From Voacanga thouarsii (Eukaryota > Streptophyta > Magnoliopsida > Gentianales > Apocynaceae), in NCBI GenBank assembly GCA_026120185.1, contig JANUWF010001617.1, positions 1,674,001 through 1,738,000 of the forward strand: a stretch of 64,000 nucleotides of DNA. Reading direction: 5' to 3'. Position numbers and translations under genes: made by a program. Shown here one piece after another: positions 23,621 through 36,107 of this stretch. Within the stretch, counting starts at the first letter, position 1, and the number at the start of each line of letters is the position of its first letter. The notes below the pieces were generated by a model. The model saw only the letters and a program-made list of their open reading frames with translations, ran no database searches and was not told the DNA's origin.

Positions 23621-25075
23621 CTTTGTTGAGCTCGCTTCCGCTGTTCTTGTCTTTTTTGGAATTTTGATGGTCGGGAACAACGACCAGGCAGGAATGGCTT
23701 CTCTTGGGACACCTGCACTGTTAGTTTCTCTTCTTTGCCATGGAAATGTGCTACAAATGAAGGAGGAGATAAACGGGTAAAAACAGATGGTTTGCCATCT
23801 AATCTTTAGAATCCTTTCCCTACCACCTCCGGTTTGTTGTTTTCTGTAGGTTCTTCATAATCTCTACCTTCTTCTATTTGCAGTATGTGTGCATCAGCTA
23901 ACAGAAATGGATCCGTGTCTACGAAAGTTTCTTCCTTTCTATCTGCAAACTTTAATCTTCCGTCCTGGATAGCCTTTTGAATGGTATTCCTAAAAATAAC
24001 ACAACTATAAGTATTATGAGAAAAAAAAATTGTGCCATTTACAGTACCTTTTTCCTTTCAAATCTTCTTGACTCGAGATCTTGTGTCCGTAAGTCAGACA
24101 GATTTGTTTATCTGCCACTAGCTGATCAAAGATCTGTTCAGCTTTTGAAACATCAAAAGAGTAAGATGGTCCTGTTGTGGCAACTTCTTCTTTCTCTTTG
24201 CCAGGCTTCAACTGTGGACACATGTAGGAGGAACCCTTTACCAACTCAGCCGCCATTACCTCTACAGCTTGCTTTTCATCGTCCTCATTGGTATCGTCTA
24301 TGACTAATATCATTGTCTGGCCATTGGAGAACTTAATGGAACGCCTCTTGTCTTTCTCCTTGATCATCTCTTCTATTCTGATAGTATGAGATAATAAACG
24401 GGATAGATCAGAGAAATCTTGGAGAATAAGTCATTCTTTAAGTTGCGGATGCATCCTGCTGATAGTAATTCTTGCACATTCTGTTTCTGACAACTGGGTT
24501 GTGCACTTGGACTTAGTCAGCCAGAAACGCTCAATAAAATTAGCAATATCTTCTGATCCTTTTTGTTTTATTGCTAAGAGATCGGCAATGGAAACTTCCG
24601 GTGCAGGTTTAAAGAACCGTTGGTGAAAAATTCTTTTCATGTCAACCCATGAGTATACAGAGTTAGGAGCTAGATTGGCATACCATGTGAACGCTGCTCC
24701 TGTTAAAGATAACGAAAACAGTTGCAATTTATACCATTCATTATTTCTCAACTCACCACATTATACTGTAAATCTTCCAATGTGTTCTATGGTGGACTTA
24801 TTATCTTCACCAGAGAACGTAGTAAACTTCAATAGCTTAAAACCTCGAGGGAGTACTGCCATGGAATCCACCCAATCGGGATAAGATTTTTGGTATACGA
24901 GTTGATCCCGTGACTGTCGACGCAATGCTTCCGTCATTATATCGACCGGCTGGTATGGTTGTTGAATCTACGGTGAAGGACCCTGCATGACAGGTTGAGA
25001 ACCTTGCCCCATGAAAGGCTCAGTACTTCTGATCCCCTACGCTGGATAAGCCGTTGTCGTTGCCGGATATACAGG
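23621..25075 (-). pseudogene. Gypsy gag (middle and C-terminal), broken
   Basis: The retrotransposon gag capsid is at 24431-24751 (LFSLSLTGAAFTWYANL, IADLLAIKQKGSEDIANFIERF). Further on, 24014-24367 contains AEQIFDQLVADKQI and the CKWHN zinc-binding stretch typical of Tat/Ogre-like gag. 23621-24010 is decayed linker. Upstream, 24760-25075 keeps residues such as PYQPVDIMTEALRRQSRDQ in a frame with stops and is interrupted at 25075 by the plus copia element; it resumes at 34699. Confidence 0.85.
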
Positions 25076-27220
25076 TGTTGGGAATATGCTCTCTTAGACT
25101 AGTTTTCTGATGAAAATATCGAATATGTTAATAAAAGAATTTATTTGTCGAAAATCGTTTGTGAAATAATTTTCATCATTTGTGTACAATTTCGTTTGAA
25201 ACAGACCCATTGTGTGTAAATAAGTGATCCATATGAATGGAGATCTTTCACAGTAAGGTATGGATCATGGGTTATTTAAACACATAAACAATTATTCTTA
25301 ACCGATTGATGAGAATGAGAATCTCTTCATGTTTAGGTTATCATGTTATGAATTTCAAATGGGGAATATGAATTTCAAATGGGGAATGGCTTACCTTTAG
25401 CTAGTGAGTAGTCCACTCACTTCGTGACATAAGCGTATTTCGAATACGTAGAAGAGGACCTGTAGTAGTGGTTTCTAAAAAGTACTATATGGTAGAAACC
25501 TAGACTACTACTGCTACAGTGTGGACTAGTACTCTATGACTTGGGTATGGGTTGGTGGTCTGGCGAAGCTGGAAGCATATGCTTTGATGTACTATAGTTG
25601 AGGTTCTATCGGAGGTCCAATATACTTGTATGTTGGGTATGCGTGACTAGTTAGTTAAGACAGACTTGTACAAGATAGTTTCTACACCATATCGCCCTTT
25701 ATGGTTGTCCGGATGATCTAAATATCCAGGATCCTGAGAAACATGACTTGGATGTTTGCTTAATGGTAGCTCCCTTGGAAAACGGAAACACTCCAGGAAG
25801 TTGTGAATCATTGGACTAGAAGCCTGAGGATGGTAGATGTCTTTTAGAGAGGTGTTAGTACACTTCTTCCTCTCTAAATGTACGGCGATGTATAGAGGGG
25901 TATTTTAGTCATTTCACTTGTAGGTCGAAGACTCTGCTAATACAATATTGTCCTTGGGGTCAATATTTCCTTATGGTGATATTAAGAAATATTTAAAATG
26001 CAAAATACATCTATTTATATAGTAGGGGTATTTTGGTCATTTTAGTAGCCAATGCGATATGTCTTTTTAGTCCTCGGAATAACCCGTAAGTTCTAATTAA
26101 TTTTTAAGTTGAGAAAATGATCTCAGTTGAGAGAGTTTTATTTTATTCGGGAAATCTAATTTATTATTGGATTGGAATAAAATAATTAGAGAGAAATTTA
26201 TTATCTGGTTTAATTGGTTAATTAATTATTCAGGACCTGGGTTCAGTTTGAATAATTAAAATAATTAACCGGAACTTAAACTAGAGAAAAATAATTATTA
26301 CTTAATTATTTATTAGGTTATTTATTTAATTAAATCCCAAGAAATAAATAATTAATGTTTAATTATTTTTTGGTTCATTTGGGTCCATTAATTATTTATT
26401 GGGTTATTTATTTAATTTCAAGAAAAATAATTATTATTTTGGAGTTTTTGTGTCCAAGGAAAATAATAAATATTATTTTGGCCCAATAGCCTGGACCATA
26501 GGATTTTTCCGGACACAGTTTAGAAGAGTTTGGAGTGAAGTCGAAATTTATTTTGTTTATAATATTTGGGTATAAAATCCCGGGAATATTATTTTTTATT
26601 AAAATAATTATTTTTGATTTCATAACTCTTGGCTTTCTGTGTGGAAAAATAAAATAAAAGGAAAGGAAAAAAATAGAAATATATTTTCCGGATGTCTCTT
26701 GGCTCTCTGTCTCTCTCGTGTCTCTTGATTTTCCTTCTTCTGGCTTTTGGTTTTGAAACCAAAGGAAGCCAACCGAGAAGATATTTGTATCTCTTGGTTT
26801 TCTGGCTTCTGGGTTTGGTTCATGAAGACTGCCTATAAATGCCAACCTAGGCAGTGAAGGAAAAGCTAGTGAAAAGTGTGAAAGACATCTGAGTGATCTT
26901 CATTTTCTCTTCCAAAATTGTGTGCTCACCAACTGGATTTAGGCAGTGGTCATATTCCGTGAATTAAAAAGCTTAGCATTCCACCGGAGGAGAAAAAGAA
27001 CCGGAGATGGAAGAAAGGAAGCTTCACTGGTGTTCACTGGACGTTGAAGAAGGAAAAAGCTGTTTTTGGGCTTCAATTAATTCAACCATGTTCTTTTTGT
27101 TTTTAAGGCTCCAACAAGTATGTTTTTATCCCCCCATGCTATGCCAATACTCTGATATATGCCATGTTCTTCCATTTTTATTCACTGAAGGTTGCATGCT
27201 CTGTTATGTTCAATCCTTCA
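25076..27220 (+). repeat. 5' LTR of plus copia element
   Basis: 2145 bp. It differs from the 3' LTR by a tandem duplication near 25349-25389 (the unit GAATTTCAAATGGGGAATAT twice), which accounts for almost all of the length difference. Frames inside it (for example 26408-26845 minus) recur in the 3' LTR and are not genes. Confidence 0.95.
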
Positions 27221-27222
27221 AG

Positions 27223-27234
27223 TGGTATCAGAGC
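27223..27234 (+). other. PBS (initiator-Met type) of plus copia element
   Basis: TGGTATCAGAGC two bases after the LTR end, the textbook copia primer site. Confidence 0.92.
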
Positions 27235-29162
27235 ATGAATTTGATTGACTTAGGGAGCATGTTAGTTAATAAAAATGGAGAAGAACATTGTTTGGAGTTT
27301 AAATATGTTATCCTTCGCTGTTTATGGTATGGAAATAGTTGTTTACAAATTTTCACAGAGCATTCTGTGAAATTTGGTTTAGTGGATTTGATCGTGTAAA
27401 CCCAATTTAAATGGGTATAGGCGGTTGTAGTTTTGGTTTGGAAGAGTTTTGTGAATAAAAAATGTCCAAAGAAACCAAATGAATCAAACCCAGAAGAAAT
27501 CGCAGAAGAATTTCGCAGAAAACACATTCTGGAGAAGAAGATTACTATTCCTAAGCCGCGAGCCGAGCCGTTTTGCGCCGAGTCGCTTTGTTCATGTGTC
27601 ACGAGCCGTGCCGCTGGAGTCATATAAGCCGGCTTGATACAGTGAAATTCCAGCCAAATTCAATTTGAAATTTGCAATTGCATTACAATTGAAGACCGGG
27701 TCTGGCGCGGCTCTTTCCGGATAAAGGCGTGGATCTTTCTCTGGTCAACGGCAGAGAGGAAGCGGGCGCGGGTCGCTCCACAGGATGCTGCTGGAGTGTG
27801 ATCCGGTGCGTCGCGGTGCACCGCTGCCTCGGTGGATAGCAGGACAACTGGGTGCAGATCCAGTGCGGCGGGTGCAGTGGACCGCCAGTCTATTTTTCAA
27901 ATTTTTAATTTGGGTCCCATACCTGGCGAAGTTAATATTTTTTCAATAGTTTATATTCTTGGAATATATTTGCATGAAAAATATTAGTAAAGGATTTTAG
28001 GATTAAACAAGATCATTAATTAATTAATTAATTTATGTGTTTAATTCTATTATTTGGGCACGTAGGTTGAAAAATAGAAAATCATGAAAACGTTTACTGT
28101 TTTCTAACATGCTATTTATTTTGTGTACCTATGTGCGCGGTTTCTCAAAGACCAAAGTCTTTGGGAATATTTATGCAAGGAAAAATATTTTTTCTTTAAA
28201 AAAATTAAATGGTTATTTTAACTTAAACAGAAATTAATCCTTAGATATTTTCTCAAAGGATTTAATCCTTGGCATAGAAAATATATTGGATTTAGATATT
28301 TTTGTAAGTTAAAATAGAAAGCCATTTTATTTTATTTTACACAAAAAAATTGTTTTGTTAAATAAAATTGAGACCAAAGTCTCAGAAAAATTTTAGTTGG
28401 AAAATTTTTGAAATTATTAAGTTTTAACTTAAATAAAATTAGTCCATAGAAAAATTCTCTCAAATGATATAATCCTTGGCATTGAGATTTTAATGGATTT
28501 GGATATTTTATTTTTAAATTAAAGGAAAACTTAATGGAAATTTCAAAAGGATATTTTTTCAGAAAATTTTATTTTAAAAGACTAAGTGGGAGAGGGGTTC
28601 CAACGGCCTCACGGCTTCCATCACGGTCCTCATTAGAGATCGTGGGTCCCCTCGCGTCACCCTGGGAGTGAACCTGTATAGGATGGGAATACCACAAGGA
28701 TCTAGATCTAATGGAAGGATATAATTAATAACCCGGGATACGTACTATAATCGGCCAGCCCACGTTGGAGGTTATAGTGCGAAGAATGTCCATAGGAAAT
28801 AAAGAAGAAACGGTCATCCCATGATAGAGTTATTCTTTAGATCATTACCTAGAAGGGAAATTAATTTGTGGTGGTTATTACACTTAGCTTAGGAAACTGT
28901 TAATCTTCCAAATAAGCTATGTCAGTTTTTCTATGAACCAAATTAATTTATGTACACAAATATATTTTCACAAACTAAATCATTTCTTTTATTATTCGAT
29001 TTTTCGGAAATGGTGAGAGGTTCTTTTAGTCCTTTGGCCGTTATTCTCCGTGAGAATAAGTTATCGGGACCAAATTATGTGGACTAGAAGAGGAACCTGA
29101 CATAATGCTCACAGCCGTGGAGTATAAGTATGTCATTTACGAGATCTACCCTGTAATCGGGA
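27235..29162 (+). other. Untranslated leader of plus copia element
   Basis: About 1.9 kb without supported coding sequence. 27550-27900 is GC-rich and resembles the GC-rich leader of the minus relative (shared GGTGCAGTGGACCGCC). 28560-28800 also matches the leader of the relative around 18300-18560. Confidence 0.7.
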
Positions 29163-29920
29163 ATGGTTCCACCGACAATAGAGCGAGAGGTTGTGAAGGC
29201 ATGGAAGAAGGCTAATGAAATAGCACGTTGCTATATACTAGTCTCCATGTCTAATGTGTTCCAGTCAAAATACAAGTACATGGCTTTTGCGTATGACATT
29301 AGTCATTGGCCACTATATTCGCAGATTAAGAGCCAGCCCACAAGGCAGGAGGTTCTTCGAACTATAATAAATACTAAGATGACTGAGGGAGCATCAGTCA
29401 GAGAGTATATGCTCAAGTTGATTGCTGCTTCCGAGGAGGCGGATATCTTAGGGGCTATCATTGACCACGGGAGCTAAGTGGACATTGTTCTCGAATCTCT
29501 ACTGGATTCCTTTACTCAGTTCAAACTAACTTACAATATGAGTTTGACTGAGTTAATGAAGGAACTTCAGATGGCGGAGAAGGTCATGAAGCCACATTTA
29601 ATGGCCATGATTGCTAAGGCTTCTTCCTCAAGAACTGGATCTAAGCCCAGAAAGTTCAAAAGGAAGAAGGGAAACGTAGTAGCCCAACCCAAAACCCAGC
29701 CCAAAGATAAAGCAAAGGGCAAGTACTTCATATATGGGAAGAAGGGACACTGAAAAAAGGAGTGTCCAAATCTTCAATCCAAGAAAAACCCCACATGTAA
29801 TGTTCTCTATCTAGAGTCTATATCAATGGTTGGATCAACTTCTACTTGGATTGTTAATTCAGGAGCTACTGATCATATCTGTAACTCCTTCCAGGGGTTT
29901 AGAAAAATAAGAAGACTCAA
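29163..29920 (+). pseudogene. Copia gag (plus element), broken
   Basis: Pieces 29163-29477 and 29478-29753 are separated by an in-frame stop (GSStop where the relative has ESQ). It is homologous to gag at 17226-17906. The zinc knuckle is lost: FIYGKKGH then a stop (TGA for Trp) then KKEC. Protease active site reads WIVNSGATDHIC, so the catalytic Asp is replaced by Asn. Confidence 0.88.
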
Positions 29921-29929
29921 GAAGGGTGA

Positions 29930-32350
29930 ACATGGATTACGTGTGGAAATGGAGCACAAGTCTGGGCCCTTGCAGTAGAAGAGCTGAATCTTGTTTTAAT
30001 TGAAATAATAAAGTGGTTTTAATAGATATTTTATATGTACCTGGTTTTTGTCAGAATTTGATTTTAGTTGCAAAACTTATAAATCAAGGATATTCTAAAG
30101 ATTTTCATTCTGGTATTTCTATCAGTAGAAATGGAGAAATTTTATGTACTGGGCACATGTATGGAAATCTATTCTATTTAAACCCTATCAAATAACGCTC
30201 AATTTGAACCTTTAACTAAAAAGAGAAAGACCAATATCAATGACTCATATCTTTGGCATCTATGGTTAGGTCACATCAACTCAACCAGGATTCAGAGGCT
30301 AATCCATGATGGGCCTTTGGGCACATTGAGATTGAAAAATTGGCCTCAGTATGAATCTAGCCTAATAGGAAAGATGACCAAAAGGTCTTTTATCCCTCAA
30401 GATGATAGAGTCAAGGAGGTACTGAGTCTTGTTCACACTGATGTGTGTGGTCCTATGTCTACACCAGCTAGATGAGGTTTTTGAATCCTTTATTACTTTC
30501 ACGGATGATTGTACAAGATTTTGTTACGTTTACCTGATGAGACGCGAGTTTGACTCTTTTGACAAGTTCAAGGAGTTTAAAGCTGAAGTAGAGCATCGGA
30601 CAGGTAAATTAATCAAGACCTTACGATCGGATCGTGGTGGAGAGTAACTCCTAGGTGAATTTAAGGATTACATGGTGCATCATGGGATAATATCCCAACT
30701 CTCTGTGCCGGGGACACCCCAACAGAACAGAGTAGCTGGGATAAGGAACAGAATATTGATAGAAATGGTCAAAAGCATGATATCCCATGCTACTCTTCTA
30801 GTATCTTTTTGGATATATGCCCTGGAAATAGCGGTATACATTTTGAACTTGGTGCTTTCTATGTCAGTACCTAGGACTCCCTATGAGATATGGACTGGGC
30901 GTAAGCTAAAGTCTAAATCATCTCAGGATATGGGGTTGTCCAACTTATGTACTGATCAAGGGAGATAAGTTGGTACCAAGATCAGAATTATGCTATTTTG
31001 TTGGGTGTCCAAAAGGAACAAATGGTGGTTACTTTTATCATTCAAAGGAGCAGAAAGTATTAGTTTGTACCAATGCTAGATACTTAAAGGATGATCAAAG
31101 TACTTCTACAAAAGGTTCAACTAGGTTGGAACTCGAGGAGAAGTTATCTTTGGAAGCAATTTCTTCTGACTCGATTGTGGAATAAGAAGAGGCACAACCT
31201 CAAGAGCCCGTACACAAGGTGCCTTGTCGCAGTGGGAGAGTGTCTAGAGTTCCAGATAGATGGAATAGAGAAGCTTTTGAGCTGGTTTTTGACCATTAGG
31301 AACAAAACCCCACTAGATACGAGGAGGCAATTGTTGATGCCGATGTAAATCTATGGCATAAATCAATGAAAGCCGAGATTGAGTCTATGTACTTCAATCA
31401 GGGTTGGGATCTTATAACTTCACTTGAAGGGATAAAACCCATTGGGTGTAAGTGGGTATACAAGAAGAAGAGGGGACTGGATGGAAAGGTGGAAACCTTC
31501 ATAGCTAAGCTTGGTAAAAGGGTATACTCAAAAAGAAGGGATTGATTATGAGAAAACCTTTTCCCTGGTAGCCATGCGTAAATCCATCCGTATCCTCCTT
31601 GCCATCGCATGCCACTATGACTACGAGATATGGCAATTGGATGTTAAGACGGCATTTTTTGAATGGCCATCTTAGCAAAGACACCTATATGTCCCAACCG
31701 GAAGGTTTTATTGCTGAAGGCCAAGAACATATGGTTTGCAGGTTTAAGAAATCCATTTATGGATTTAAGCAAGAATAGGTGCATGGAACATTCATTTTGA
31801 TGAAGACTGTGAAGTCTTATAGTTTTATTCAAAAAGATGATGAATCATGTATGTACAAGAAACTTGAGGGGTTTAATGTAGTTTTTCTTATCTGGTATGT
31901 AGATGACGTTCTACTAATTGGAAATGATGTAGGGTCATTGTCATCTACAGAGGTTTGGCTATCTAGTCAATTCAGTATGAAGGACTTGAGAGAAGCCAAT
32001 TACATTCTCGGAATTAGACTTCTTAGAAATAGGAATCAAAGAATGTTAGGATTATCCCAAGTCACATACATTGACAAGATGCTGGCTAAATACAACATGG
32101 ACTCATGCAAGGGAGTTCTAAACCATTGCGGATATAGGTTGCCTCTTTCTTCGAGGGACTGTCTGAAGTATCAAGAAGAAAATGACAGAATGAGTAGGAT
32201 TCCCTATACTTCGGATGTGGGAAGTCTCATGTACGTCATGTTGTGTGTTAGGCCAGATATCTGTTTTGCCATAGGCTTAGGTAGTAGATATCAGTCAAAC
32301 CTTGGGGAGGTTAGTTGGCATGTTGTAAAGCATATTCTCAAGTACCTCAA
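29930..32350 (+). pseudogene. Copia pol (plus element), broken
   Basis: Pre-integrase (LWHLWLGHINSTRI near 30255), integrase core about 30420-30960 (FTDDCTRF, then a stop replaces the codon after RGGE, PGTPQQNRVAGIRNR where the catalytic Glu of GVAERRN is changed to Gly), a linker with further stops, and RT 31330-32350 with YVDDVLLIGND intact in frame 31779-32492. Every domain has at least one stop or frameshift. Confidence 0.9.
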
Positions 32351-32571
32351 AGGGACCTTAGAACCACAAGGAGGGGAAGCATATAGAAAGGTAGTACCAC
32401 CTGATCCGAGATATCCAGAGACGGGATATGGTGGTGGTACAGATTGCCTCTTTAAACAATCTAGCAAATCCATTTACCAAGCCTTTGGCTGAGAAAGTCT
32501 TAAAAGACACTTAGATGCCATTAGGGTGGGCACCTAAAGACTTACCTAGTCTTAGAGTGCAAGTGGGAGAT
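32351..32571 (+). other. Deleted RNase H region and polypurine tract (plus element)
   Basis: After KHILKYLKGT at about 32355 the sequence jumps to a tail with LADPFTKPL-like coding (near 32460-32500 in another frame). Most of RNase H that is present in the minus relative (14600-14800) is absent, indicating an internal deletion. The PPT AAGTGGGAGAT is at 32561-32571. Confidence 0.7.
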
Positions 32572-34693
32572 TGTTGGGAATATACCCTCTTAGACTAGTT
32601 TTCTAATAAAAATATCGAATATGTTAATAAAAGAATTTATTTGTCGGAAATGGTTTGTGAAATAATTTTCATCATTTGTGTACAATTTCATTTGGAACAG
32701 ACTCATTATGTGTAAATAAGTGATCCATGTGAATGGAGGTCTTTCACAGTAAGGTATGGATCATGGGTTATTTAAACACATAAACAATTATTCTTAACCG
32801 ATTGATGAGAATTGGAATCTCTTCATGTTTAGGTTATTATGTTATAAATTCCAAATGGGGAATGGCTTACCTTTAGCTAGTGAGTAGTCCACTCACTTTA
32901 TAACATAAGCGTATTTTGAATACGTAGAACAGGACCTGTAGTAGTGGTTTCTAAAAAGTACTATATGGTAGAAACCTAGACTACTACTGCTACAGCGTGG
33001 ACTAGTACTCTATGACTTGAATATGGGTTGGTGGTCTGGCAAAACTGGAAACATATGTTTTGATATACTATAGTTAATGTTCTATCGGAGGTCCAATATA
33101 CTTGTATGTTGGGTATGCGTGACTAGTTAGTTAAGACAGACTTGTACAAGATAGTTTCTACACCATATCGCCCCTTGTGGTTGTCCGGATGATCTAAATA
33201 TCCAGTATCCTGAGAAACATGACTTGGATGTTTGCTTAAGGGTAGCTCCCTTGGAAAACGGAAACACTCCAAGAAGTTGTGAATCATTGGACTAGAAGCC
33301 TAAGGATGGTAGATGTCTTTTAGATAGGTGTTAGTACACTTCTTCCTCTCTAAATGTACGACGATGTGTAGAGGGGTATTTTAGTCATTTCACTTGTAGG
33401 TCGAAGACTCTGCTAATGCAACATTGTCCTTGGGGTCAATATTTTCTTCTGGTGATATTAGGAAATATTTAAAATGCAAAATACATCTATTTATATAGTA
33501 GGGGTATTTTGGTCATTTTAGTAGCCAAGGCGATATGTCTTTTTAGTCCTCGGAATAACCCGTAAGTTCTAATTAATTTTTAAGTTGAGAAAATGATCTC
33601 AGTTGAGAGAGTTTTATTTTATTCGGGAAATCTAATTTATTATTGGATTGGAATAAAATAATTAGAGAGAAATTTATTATCTGGTTTAATTGGTTAATTA
33701 ATTATTCAGGACCTGGGTTCAGTTTGAATAATTAAAATAATTAACCGGAACTTAAACTAGAGAAAAATAATTATTACTTAATTATTTATTAGGTTATTTA
33801 TTTAATTAAATCCCAAGAAATAAATAATTAATGTTTAATTATTTTTTGGTTCATTTGGGTCCATTAATTATTTATTGGGTTATTTATTTAATTTCAAGAA
33901 AAATAATTATTATTTTGGAGTTTTTGTGTCCAAGGAAAATAATAAATATTATTTTGGCCCAATAGCCTGGACCATAGGATTTTTCCGGACACAGTTTAGA
34001 AGAGTTTGGAGTGAAGTCGAAATTTATTTTGTTTATAATATTTGGGTATAAAATCTCGGGAATATTATTTTTATTAAAATAATTATTTTGGTTTCATAAC
34101 TCTTGGCTTTCTATGTGGAAAAATAAAAAAAAGGAAAGGAAAAAAGTAGAAATATATTTTCCGGATGTCTCTTGGCTCTCTGTCTCTCTCGTGTCTCTTG
34201 ATTTTCCTTCTTCTGGCTTTTGGTTTTGAAACCAAAGGAAGCCAACCGAGAAGACATTTGTGTCTCTTGATTTTCTGGCTTCTGGGTTTGGTTCATGAAG
34301 ACTGCCTATAAATGCCAACCTAGGCAGTGAAGGAAAAGCTAGTGAAATGTGTGAAAGACATCTGAGTGATCTTCATTTTCTCTTCCAAAATTGTGTGCTC
34401 ACCAATTGGATTTAGGCAGTGGTCATATTCCATGAATTAAAAATCTTAGCATTCCACCGAAGGAGAAAAAGAATCGGAGATGGAAGAAAGGAAGCTTCAC
34501 TGGTGTTCACTGGACGTTGAAGAAGGAAGAAGCTGTTTTTGAGCTTCAATTGATTCAACCGTGTTCTTTTTGTTTTTAAGGCTCCAACAGGTATGTTTTT
34601 ATCCCCACATGCTATGCCAATACTCTGATATATGCCATGTTCTTCCATTTTTATTCATTGAAGGTTGCATGCTCTGTTATGTTCAATCCTTCA
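32572..34693 (+). repeat. 3' LTR of plus copia element
   Basis: 2122 bp, pair of 25076-27220; followed by the ACAGG duplication at 34694-34698. Confidence 0.95.
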
Positions 34694-34698
34694 ACAGG

Positions 34699-35386
34699 AG
34701 GATAAGAAATAGAGTAATTCGGCTACCCCTGAAAGGTGGCATGTTTCCCCTAACAAAGATTGGGGCTGCTTCATAAGTTGTTGGTAATCCTATTATCGGA
34801 ACATGATTCCTTCCTTGAAACACTTATGCGAGCATAGTGTTCTGAGCCACTACTCTTAGAATAACATGATGTCCCCCAGTAGTAGGGAAAGACATTTCTC
34901 TACATAGAAGGTGAACTGATCCATAAAATGGTGCGCCATCAGCCGATGGCATGGGGTACGCAGGTGCCATGGTTGTCCCTTATGCAGGGTAATCGGTGCC
35001 TGAGTGAAAGTTTGCACATTTTGCCTCTGTGCAAATTGTTGGAGCTCGTTCTGATGCAAATGTCGAAAAATAGTAGCAAATTATGGGATAAGACCCTACA
35101 AGAGCTCACTAGTATATTGTTCCAAAGCATGTCAGATAGCAGTCAAAGAGGTAGGTGTCGACTGAGACACGTGCAGTGGGGATGAGGACTAACACCCTTG
35201 CTCCGGGGGAATAACCTGAGTATAACTAGAAGTAGTAACAGAAAGACCCAACACTCCTCGAAGAGCACGGACTGGGAGTCGTTCAGATGACTCCGGTGCA
35301 GGTGGCTGCTGTGAATTGTTCGCCATCAAACGTTTTGACCGTAATTGCATGCGAAAACTGATCTTGGGTCCCACTGGGCGTGCCAA
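34699..35386 (-). pseudogene. Gypsy gag N-terminal region, broken
   Basis: Minus strand. The first Met lies inside the PBS-proximal region (MARPVGPKISFRMQ) and a frame of 65 codons runs 35386-35189, then breaks. A further piece 34856-35059 is Gln-rich. It joins across the plus copia element to PVYPATTTAYPA and EPFMGQGSQPVMQGPSP at 25075 downward, the Pro/Gln-rich N-terminal part of gag. Confidence 0.65.
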
Positions 35387-35387
35387 T
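35369..35387 (-). other. Gypsy primer binding site
   Basis: Minus strand TTGGCACGCCCAGTGGGAC next to the LTR end. Its form resembles PBS regions of Tat-type gypsy elements. Confidence 0.65.
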
Positions 35388-35390
35388 CTA

Positions 35391-36100
35391 TGTTGCTGTC
35401 AAAATAATAAGCCGATGTAACTAGGTATCGGCTACATTTCCGATAAACACAAACGATTCAATATGGTGAAACAGAAAACGGTATCAGATCTTTTTTTAAT
35501 CATAGATAGGGTTCCTTGAACTTACTATAGAAAGGGTTCAAGAAAGTCAGCTAAACATGCACAACGGAAGAACTTTTCGGAACAATGAACAGATACGTGT
35601 ATTGATTTGCTTCAAAGAAAGTACAGAAAAGATTTAAATTCTGAAAGAAGAACGGAAAGCTGTAAAGAAAGTTGGAAATAAAGTTGTAAAGGAAAGCTGT
35701 AATAAAGCGATAAGAAAGCTGTAAGAAATTGAAATCCTAGACTAAAAAGTTGTAAATGACAATAAAATAGAAGAAATTGAAATTTAATATTGTTGGTTGA
35801 TGATGATCGTGTCTGGGTTCTAGGCAGCGCTCTTATTTTATACTTGCTGCAATCGAGCCACTAACAGATCGTGGAGTCTCTTCCGGCCAAAGAATGCTCC
35901 CAACAGTAGTGGATAAGCTCGCAGAATTCTCGCGCCGAAAGATCAGGAATTCGTTTTACTTCTTATCGGCTTCGTGGTGCCGATGTTGGCTATGACTAAC
36001 GGTTGTTCAAAACATTAACTTCATCAGCTCGAAAAAATTTATCAAATCGACAACGACTCAAAGTAACCGTTACGTCGATTCGACAAAACTGACGTCAACA
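35391..36100 (-). repeat. 5' LTR of the gypsy element
   Basis: Minus strand starts TGTTGACGTCAG at 36100 and ends GACAGCAACA at 35391 (710 bp), a TGTTG...CAACA terminal inverted repeat. No partner LTR was found to the left of 12003, so the far end of the element is lost. Confidence 0.75.
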
Positions 36101-36107
36101 ATAATAA

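Larger units (their letters stand above)
25076..34693 (+). mobile_element. Ty1/copia retrotransposon with 2.1-kb LTRs (plus)
   Basis: About 9.62 kb, flanked by a perfect 5-bp target duplication ACAGG (25071-25075 and 34694-34698). LTRs 25076-27220 and 32572-34693 start TGTTGGGAATAT and end in CA. A perfect initiator-Met PBS (TGGTATCAGAGC, 27223-27234), leader, gag, pol and PPT follow in order. Coding capacity is more decayed than in the minus relative: many stops, a large break after RT, and a missing part between RT and RNase H near 32360. Inserted into the gag of the gypsy element. Confidence 0.97.
12003..36100 (-). mobile_element. Ty3/gypsy (Tat-like) retrotransposon remnant, split by two copia elements
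   Basis: One minus-strand Ty3/gypsy element in three blocks: 34694-36100 (5' LTR, PBS, gag start), 21899-25075 (gag, protease, reverse transcriptase) and 12003-12269 (end of RT and start of RNase H). The blocks join in order once the two nested copia elements are removed: RT residues LGKINFLRRF before 21899 continue as ANFAGK and IWQPEHQVAFNQIK in 12003-12269. The gag with a CKWHN-type zinc region, the protease block (HLRPLYIKAYINGKP) and the PBS TTGGCACGCCCAGTGGG suggest the Tat group (Retand-like); this lineage call is inference. The distal RNase H, integrase and 3' LTR are missing, so it is truncated on the left. Confidence 0.9.

Noticed and set aside
26408..26845. 145-codon minus frame (also 34094-34318)
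   Set aside because: Lies in both LTR copies of one copia element and is not kept in frame between them.
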